From: an uncultured Lachnospiraceae bacterium
Lineage (GTDB): Bacteria; Bacillota_A; Clostridia; Lachnospirales; Lachnospiraceae
Direction: 5' to 3'
NCBI GenBank assembly: GCA_905207905.1
Contig: CAJLNC010000088.1
Coordinates: 1 to 10,006, forward strand
DNA length: 10,006 nucleotides
Numbering within the stretch: position 1 is the stretch's first letter; each line of letters starts with the position of its first letter. Under the pieces are notes generated by a model that saw only the letters and a list, made by a program, of their open reading frames with translations, had not been told where the DNA came from and did not search any database. Made by a program: the position numbers and the translations under genes. Shown here in pieces: positions 6,626-10,006 of this stretch.

Positions 6626-8674
6626 TCAGGGCTGCTCTGCACCGCTGAACAAGGAGTTTACTCTATGCTTCCAGTCTGTGAGATGATTATACTGGAGAAT
6701 ATTGTATTCATTCAGAAGTTCCTGATTTTTCTCATCCGTCTCTGAATAGCTGTGATAGACCCCTTCCGTATCCATATAGGTTCCCGCGCAGATCACCGGG
6801 AGGCTTTCCCGAAGCTTCAGCAGATACTCCTGGTAGGGCGTCAGCGGAAGATTCAGACGATCCAGAAGATAAGCTCCCAGATAGTTGACGCTGGTCATCT
6901 CCATACTCTCATCTTTCTCCAGCCCGAAATTACTCCACATCAAAAACGGCACCTGATAGGACTTCTGGTACTCCTCAAGAGAAGACTCCTGATCATACCC
7001 TGTAATCCGGGCTATCACATTCGTAATATAGTCAGAAGGCATATGGTCCCCAAACATCAGGATCACTGTAGGTTCCTCCACCTGCTCAAAATAAGAAATC
7101 AGCTGTTCAAAAGCTTTGTCCGACTCCTGAATCAGAGTAAGATATTTCTCTGCGGCCTGGATACTGGTGCTGGTAGAAGTAAAATCAGTCAGCTCAATGG
7201 TGGGATAAAAGCCAGGATAATCTTTGCTGTATCCGCTGTGGTTCTGCATGGTCACCTCAAAAATAAACTGACGCTCTCCCGGATCCTTATTCTCAAATAC
7301 TTCGATAATCTTATCAAAGGCAGACTGATCGCTGACATAATTGCGGATATACTCTGCATCCGGAAACGCATCAATATCCAAAAATTCATCAAATCCAAGA
7401 AGTGGGTATACCGTATCCCGATCCCATCCGGAACCCAAATAGGGGTGCATGCCGATAGTGGCATACCCCAAATCCCTCAAATGGGTGGCCAGGGTAGGCA
7501 CAGCGTCTTTAATATACTGCTGGAATACCACGCTTCCTGCCGGAAGAAAAGCCATGGAGTCTCCGCTTAAAAATTCATACTCTGTGTTAGCGGTATTCCC
7601 TCCTTTGACGGACACCATCAGCCTTCCGCTGGTATGTTCTTCCATCATCTTCCGGAAGAAAGGCATATAGTCCTCATTCGTTCCAAACTCCCCCAGATAG
7701 GACAAATCCGTAAACGCTTCATTCATCACCACAATAATATTGGGTGCCTTGGCAAGATTAAATTCCGAAGAAGCAGCCGTTCCTTCCTCCTTCTCCTGGG
7801 CAGAGCCTTCGCCTGAAACACCGGTCTTTTCGCCTTCCACCCCCTCGGCGCTTGCCGCTGCCCCGATCTGCTGCACACGCTCCAGGGAATATCCCTCCGG
7901 CTCTTCAATATTGATCAAATGCAGATTTCCTACAAAGGCGGCCACAAATCCATTATTCCGATAGCGCACCGTCGGAGTAAACAGCGTCTGATCCATTCCT
8001 AACGCATCCTTGACGCTCTTTTCCTGCAACGCCCCTCCTGCCGCCAAAAGCCCGGCTATGCAGACTACTCCGGGTACAAGACGAAGCGGAAGTTTTTTCA
8101 CAGTCAAAGTATTTTTCCATCCTGCCAGAAGCAAAAATACAAATCCGAAGGTAACAAATAACAGACGCCAGGTAATATCGTATGTATAATTATCCGCCAC
8201 AGAAGCAGCAGTGCCCAAAGACAGAAGATCCCAGGGAACAATCGGGGATGAGCGGAACTCAATAACAAAATAGTTCACCAGCCCAAGAATCATAGAAAAC
8301 AATGTGGCAATAGTATACCCCCACCGGAAACTTCCCAGCAAAAATGCCAATGCCAGGTAGAACAGATAAAAAAATACCCCATTCACAAGGATCATCATAG
8401 GATACATTCTCCAGGGATCACAGGTATACCACTGAAGCAGCCAAAGAGATGCGAATGGCACTGCCAGCGCAGTAAGAATACTCAAAATCTTTCCAAAGCG
8501 GTACTTCAAAGCCAGAATCAGTCCGGCAGCCACCGCAAGCACTGCTGCCAGCAAAAACCAGGATCCATGAAAGCCTTCCGTCTTTGCCGCAAAAAAAATA
8601 AGAACCAGCATTGTAGCAGAAAGAATGCATGAGCCTGCCATGCATCCCTTTCTTATATCAAATATATTTTTCAT
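6626..8674 (-). CDS. LTA synthase family protein (LtaS-like phosphoglycerol transferase, sulfatase fold)
   Basis: A 682-residue polytopic membrane protein with an extracellular sulfatase-fold domain, the layout of lipoteichoic acid synthases, which polymerise glycerol phosphate from phosphatidylglycerol onto a lipid anchor. About seven hydrophobic segments lie at roughly 12-30, 39-56, 62-81, 92-113, 118-138, 168-186 and 199-215; classic LtaS has five. A low-complexity Gly/Glu/Ala/Ser linker (about 270-305) precedes the catalytic domain. Active-site residues are visible: E319 in VMNEAF, the threonine nucleophile T361 in GGNTANTEYE, H410 with W417 and R419, H479 in TMQNHSGY, and D543-H544 in MFGDH. 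These match E255, T300, D475 and H476 of staphylococcal LtaS, so it should be catalytic. The polymer could be type I lipoteichoic acid or phosphoglycerol decoration of another glycan. GAGGA precedes the ATG. It starts 22 bases after the rhomboid-like gene, hence the same operon. Confidence 0.93.
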   Translation of the reverse strand: MKNIFDIRKGCMAGSCILSATMLVLIFFAAKTEGFHGSWFLLAAVLAVAAGLILALKYRFGKILSILTALAVPFASLWLLQWYTCDPWRMYPMMILVNGVFFYLFYLALAFLLGSFRWGYTIATLFSMILGLVNYFVIEFRSSPIVPWDLLSLGTAASVADNYTYDITWRLLFVTFGFVFLLLAGWKNTLTVKKLPLRLVPGVVCIAGLLAAGGALQEKSVKDALGMDQTLFTPTVRYRNNGFVAAFVGNLHLINIEEPEGYSLERVQQIGAAASAEGVEGEKTGVSGEGSAQEKEEGTAASSEFNLAKAPNIIVVMNEAFTDLSYLGEFGTNEDYMPFFRKMMEEHTSGRLMVSVKGGNTANTEYEFLSGDSMAFLPAGSVVFQQYIKDAVPTLATHLRDLGYATIGMHPYLGSGWDRDTVYPLLGFDEFLDIDAFPDAEYIRNYVSDQSAFDKIIEVFENKDPGERQFIFEVTMQNHSGYSKDYPGFYPTIELTDFTSTSTSIQAAEKYLTLIQESDKAFEQLISYFEQVEEPTVILMFGDHMPSDYITNVIARITGYDQESSLEEYQKSYQVPFLMWSNFGLEKDESMEMTSVNYLGAYLLDRLNLPLTPYQEYLLKLRESLPVICAGTYMDTEGVYHSYSETDEKNQELLNEYNILQYNHLTDWKHRVNSLFSGAEQP

Positions 8675-8696
8675 TTCTTCTCCTCTTTCTGTAACA

Positions 8697-9533
8697 TCAG
8701 TGACGCTTTACATGTTCGTGGGTAAAGAGATGATCCTGGCAGTATTCATACTCTCCGTCACATTTGGAACAGTACCGGAATTCCAGATGATCTCCATCTA
8801 ACTCTGTCCGTCCGCAGACCGCACACTTATGCCTCGGAACACCGGCCTTCGGAGCTGCCTTGGTCGCTGCCCGCTTAAATTCCTGTTTTCGGTGTATCTC
8901 TTTGGGCGAAACCTGTCGGAAGTTTCTGGTGGACAAAAAGAAGATCAAGAAGTTTAGCAGGGAAACAAGGATGGCTACCTTGCCCACCCAACTGGTCTGT
9001 ACAAATTCATATACAATAAATACGCCGTAAAGCAGCCCCATCCATTTGATCTTTATGGGAATCAGGAAATACAGCATTACTTCCATATCGGGATAGCTGG
9101 CCGCAAATGCCAGGAAAATAGACATATTAATATAGTAGGTAGAAAAAAACAGACCGCCGAAGCGGACATTTCCACCCAGGATAAAATACAGCAAAAATGC
9201 TCCAAGCACCGTAAAAATAACGCCGCTTAAAATATAAACATTAAACCGGAAAGCTCCCCAAGTGCGCTCCAGAGTCTTTCCCAGAGAATAATAGAAAAAC
9301 AGCATGATTACAGTGAACAGGCTCAGGCTCTCTGGCGGAATAATCAGCCAGGTAACCAGTCTCCATATCTGACCGTGTAAAATATCATACGGCTCCAGGG
9401 TCAGATAATTTAAAAAGCCAGGCTGCAGCACCATCAGGGTATAGCCGATGGCGTACAGGACAATAATCATCATGGGAAGATTATTCAGCGCATACTTTCC
9501 ATACTTACGCTCCATCTTATTTAAAAAATTCAT
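8697..9533 (-). CDS. Rhomboid-like membrane protein lacking protease motifs, with C-terminal zinc-binding tail
   Basis: 278 residues with about six hydrophobic segments between 19 and 201, then a cytoplasmic-type basic linker and a Cys/His-rich tail. The rhomboid resemblance rests on HGQIWRLVTWLIIPP (53-67), the WR-containing L1 loop, on GKTLERTWGAFRF (85-97), and on PIKIKWM (159-165). The catalytic GxSG serine motif is missing: the expected region reads GGNVRFGGLFFSTYY. No HxxxN or clear catalytic histidine is seen either. It therefore resembles a pseudoprotease or iRhom/Derlin-like scaffold rather than an active rhomboid. The tail has C237-x2-C240, C255-x2-C258, then C265, H268, H272 and H274, enough for one zinc ribbon and possibly a second site. 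AAGGA precedes the start. It is the first gene of an operon with the LtaS-like gene, so a role in the placement, folding or turnover of that enzyme is an inference. Confidence 0.8.
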   Translation of the reverse strand: MNFLNKMERKYGKYALNNLPMMIIVLYAIGYTLMVLQPGFLNYLTLEPYDILHGQIWRLVTWLIIPPESLSLFTVIMLFFYYSLGKTLERTWGAFRFNVYILSGVIFTVLGAFLLYFILGGNVRFGGLFFSTYYINMSIFLAFAASYPDMEVMLYFLIPIKIKWMGLLYGVFIVYEFVQTSWVGKVAILVSLLNFLIFFLSTRNFRQVSPKEIHRKQEFKRAATKAAPKAGVPRHKCAVCGRTELDGDHLEFRYCSKCDGEYEYCQDHLFTHEHVKRH

Positions 9534-9566
9534 ATCCGTTCCTTTCTATACATATAAGGTTTTTAT

Positions 9567-9589
9567 ATAGGCTTTACCTAAAAGCCTAT
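9567..9589. promoter_or_regulatory. Inverted repeat over the -10/start of the envelope operon promoter
   Basis: ATAGGCTTT (9567-9575) and AAAGCCTAT (9581-9589) form a perfect 9-bp inverted repeat with a 5-base centre. It overlaps the -10 box by two bases and covers the predicted start near 9581. Because half of it lies upstream of the start, it cannot fully fold in the RNA, so a DNA operator for a dimeric regulator is the more likely reading. Confidence 0.55.
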
Positions 9590-9616
9590 TATAGAATTCC
9601 TCATTTTATTTGTCAA
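9588..9616 (-). promoter_or_regulatory. Perfect-consensus sigma-A promoter of the rhomboid-like/LtaS-like operon
   Basis: Minus strand TTGACA (9611-9616), exactly 17 bases, then TATAAT (9588-9593). All twelve hexamer bases match consensus. The leader from the predicted start near 9581 to the ATG at 9533 is about 48 bases. A perfect promoter with a palindrome over it suggests repression rather than activation as the control mode. Confidence 0.9.
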
Positions 9617-9758
9617 TGTGCCCAGAGCGTATTTATAATTATTTCACTTTTCCCCTCTCCTTTCCCCTACTTCCCTTTTCTATTTTATTTTTTGTTTTAC
9701 TTTTCTATTTCTAAAATCCGTTTCACCCTCTTCCCCAAAATCCTTTTCCAGAATTCTA
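9617..9758. other. Non-coding AT- and pyrimidine-rich spacer
   Basis: No gene is seen. From 9642 to 9712 the plus strand is about 90 percent pyrimidine, with seven purines in 71 bases and an unbroken pyrimidine run at 9647-9668. The remainder to 9750 is also C/T rich. It separates the leftward promoter from the rightward one. Confidence 0.6.
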
Positions 9759-9787
9759 TTGAAAACCCAGGGATCTTTTACTATAAT
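9759..9787 (+). promoter_or_regulatory. Predicted sigma-A promoter facing right
   Basis: Plus strand TTGAAA (9759-9764), a 17-base spacer, then a perfect TATAAT (9782-9787). It is the only good plus-strand promoter in the window and points towards the right edge, with predicted start near 9794. No convincing coding sequence follows before the edge. Confidence 0.7.
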
Positions 9788-9793
9788 GATTAA

Positions 9794-10006
9794 GATCTTT
9801 CAAAATGCCCGAGGAATTGTTTTGGCTTCGCACTTCCTCGTTTCTGCCTACATCCGGATATCGCGGCTCCTAACGCTCCGCTTTATTTCGGTGAATGTTA
9901 GCATCCGTGTAGCATCCGTGTACAAGAGACAATACAGTCAGAAAAGAGCTGATTTCGTTTCCTGTCTGTGTTGCTTTCTCTCTGCGTACGTCCAGTACGC
10001 ATCGTT
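9794..10006 (+). ncRNA. Candidate non-coding transcript or dispersed repeat, unrecognised, running off the window
   Basis: Downstream of the rightward promoter there is no plausible protein gene. Several complementary arms are present: CGAGGAA (9810-9816) with TTCCTCG (9834-9840), CTAAC (9870-9874) with GTTAG further on near 9897, TCAG/CTGA around 9937-9952, and TGCGTAC (9983-9989) with GTACGCA (9995-10001). An 11-base unit, AGCATCCGTGT, is repeated in tandem at 9900-9921. I do not recognise a known RNA family. It could be a structured RNA, a leader of a gene beyond the edge, or a copy of an intergenic repeat. Confidence 0.35.

Noticed and set aside
6752..7570. 272-codon plus-strand open frame
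   Set aside because: It is antisense to the catalytic domain of the LtaS-like gene, with no ribosome binding site or family resemblance.
9805..9873. 22-codon open frame starting MPEELFWL downstream of the rightward promoter
   Set aside because: No ribosome binding site lies in the roughly 11-base leader, and the start codon is next to a hairpin arm. More likely part of a non-coding or repeat sequence.
9900..9921. Tandem 11-base repeat considered as a CRISPR remnant
   Set aside because: Only two adjacent copies without spacers and no cas genes nearby; it is a simple duplication.

Overview
The window looks like chromosomal DNA of a low- to mid-GC Firmicute, most likely a Lachnospiraceae-type gut clostridium. 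This is inferred from the protein sequences, the strong GGAGG-type ribosome binding sites, the near-consensus sigma-A promoters and the Gram-positive envelope genes. Every recognisable gene lies on the minus strand, so transcription runs from high to low coordinates. Housekeeping genes dominate. No phage, transposase, CRISPR or defence genes are visible.

From right to left: positions 9534-10006 hold no protein gene. They contain two divergent sigma-A promoters, a pyrimidine-rich tract and an unrecognised, possibly structured plus-strand transcript that leaves the window. Next is a two-gene envelope operon: a rhomboid-like membrane protein without the serine-protease motifs and with a C-terminal zinc-binding tail (8697-9533), then an LtaS-type phosphoglycerol transferase (6626-8674). 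Its promoter matches consensus perfectly and has a 9-bp inverted repeat over the -10 box. A divergent diaminopimelate decarboxylase-like gene (5211-6479) follows with its own strong promoter, then tRNA-Leu(CAA) (5072-5154) with a clear intrinsic terminator.

Below the terminator is a GC-rich stretch with a perfect 17-bp inverted repeat that resembles a short dispersed repeat. It ends at a promoter that appears to start a tight operon: an orphan ZF-HC2 anti-sigma-like membrane protein (4258-4812), DNA polymerase I (1590-4232), dephospho-CoA kinase (841-1482), a WalJ/YycJ-type metallo-hydrolase (57-854) and the first codons of an exported protein cut off by the left edge (1-44).

The polA-coaE-walJ run joins DNA repair, CoA synthesis and a cell-wall/DNA-processing nuclease-like protein under a promoter shared with a putative membrane regulator. 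The right half serves the envelope: a lipoteichoic-acid-like polymerase with a membrane partner, and a decarboxylase that may supply lysine. No complete new system is evident. The points most worth a second look are the pseudo-rhomboid/zinc-tail protein with its LtaS partner and operator-like palindrome, the orphan ZF-HC2 protein heading the polA operon, and the two intergenic structured elements.
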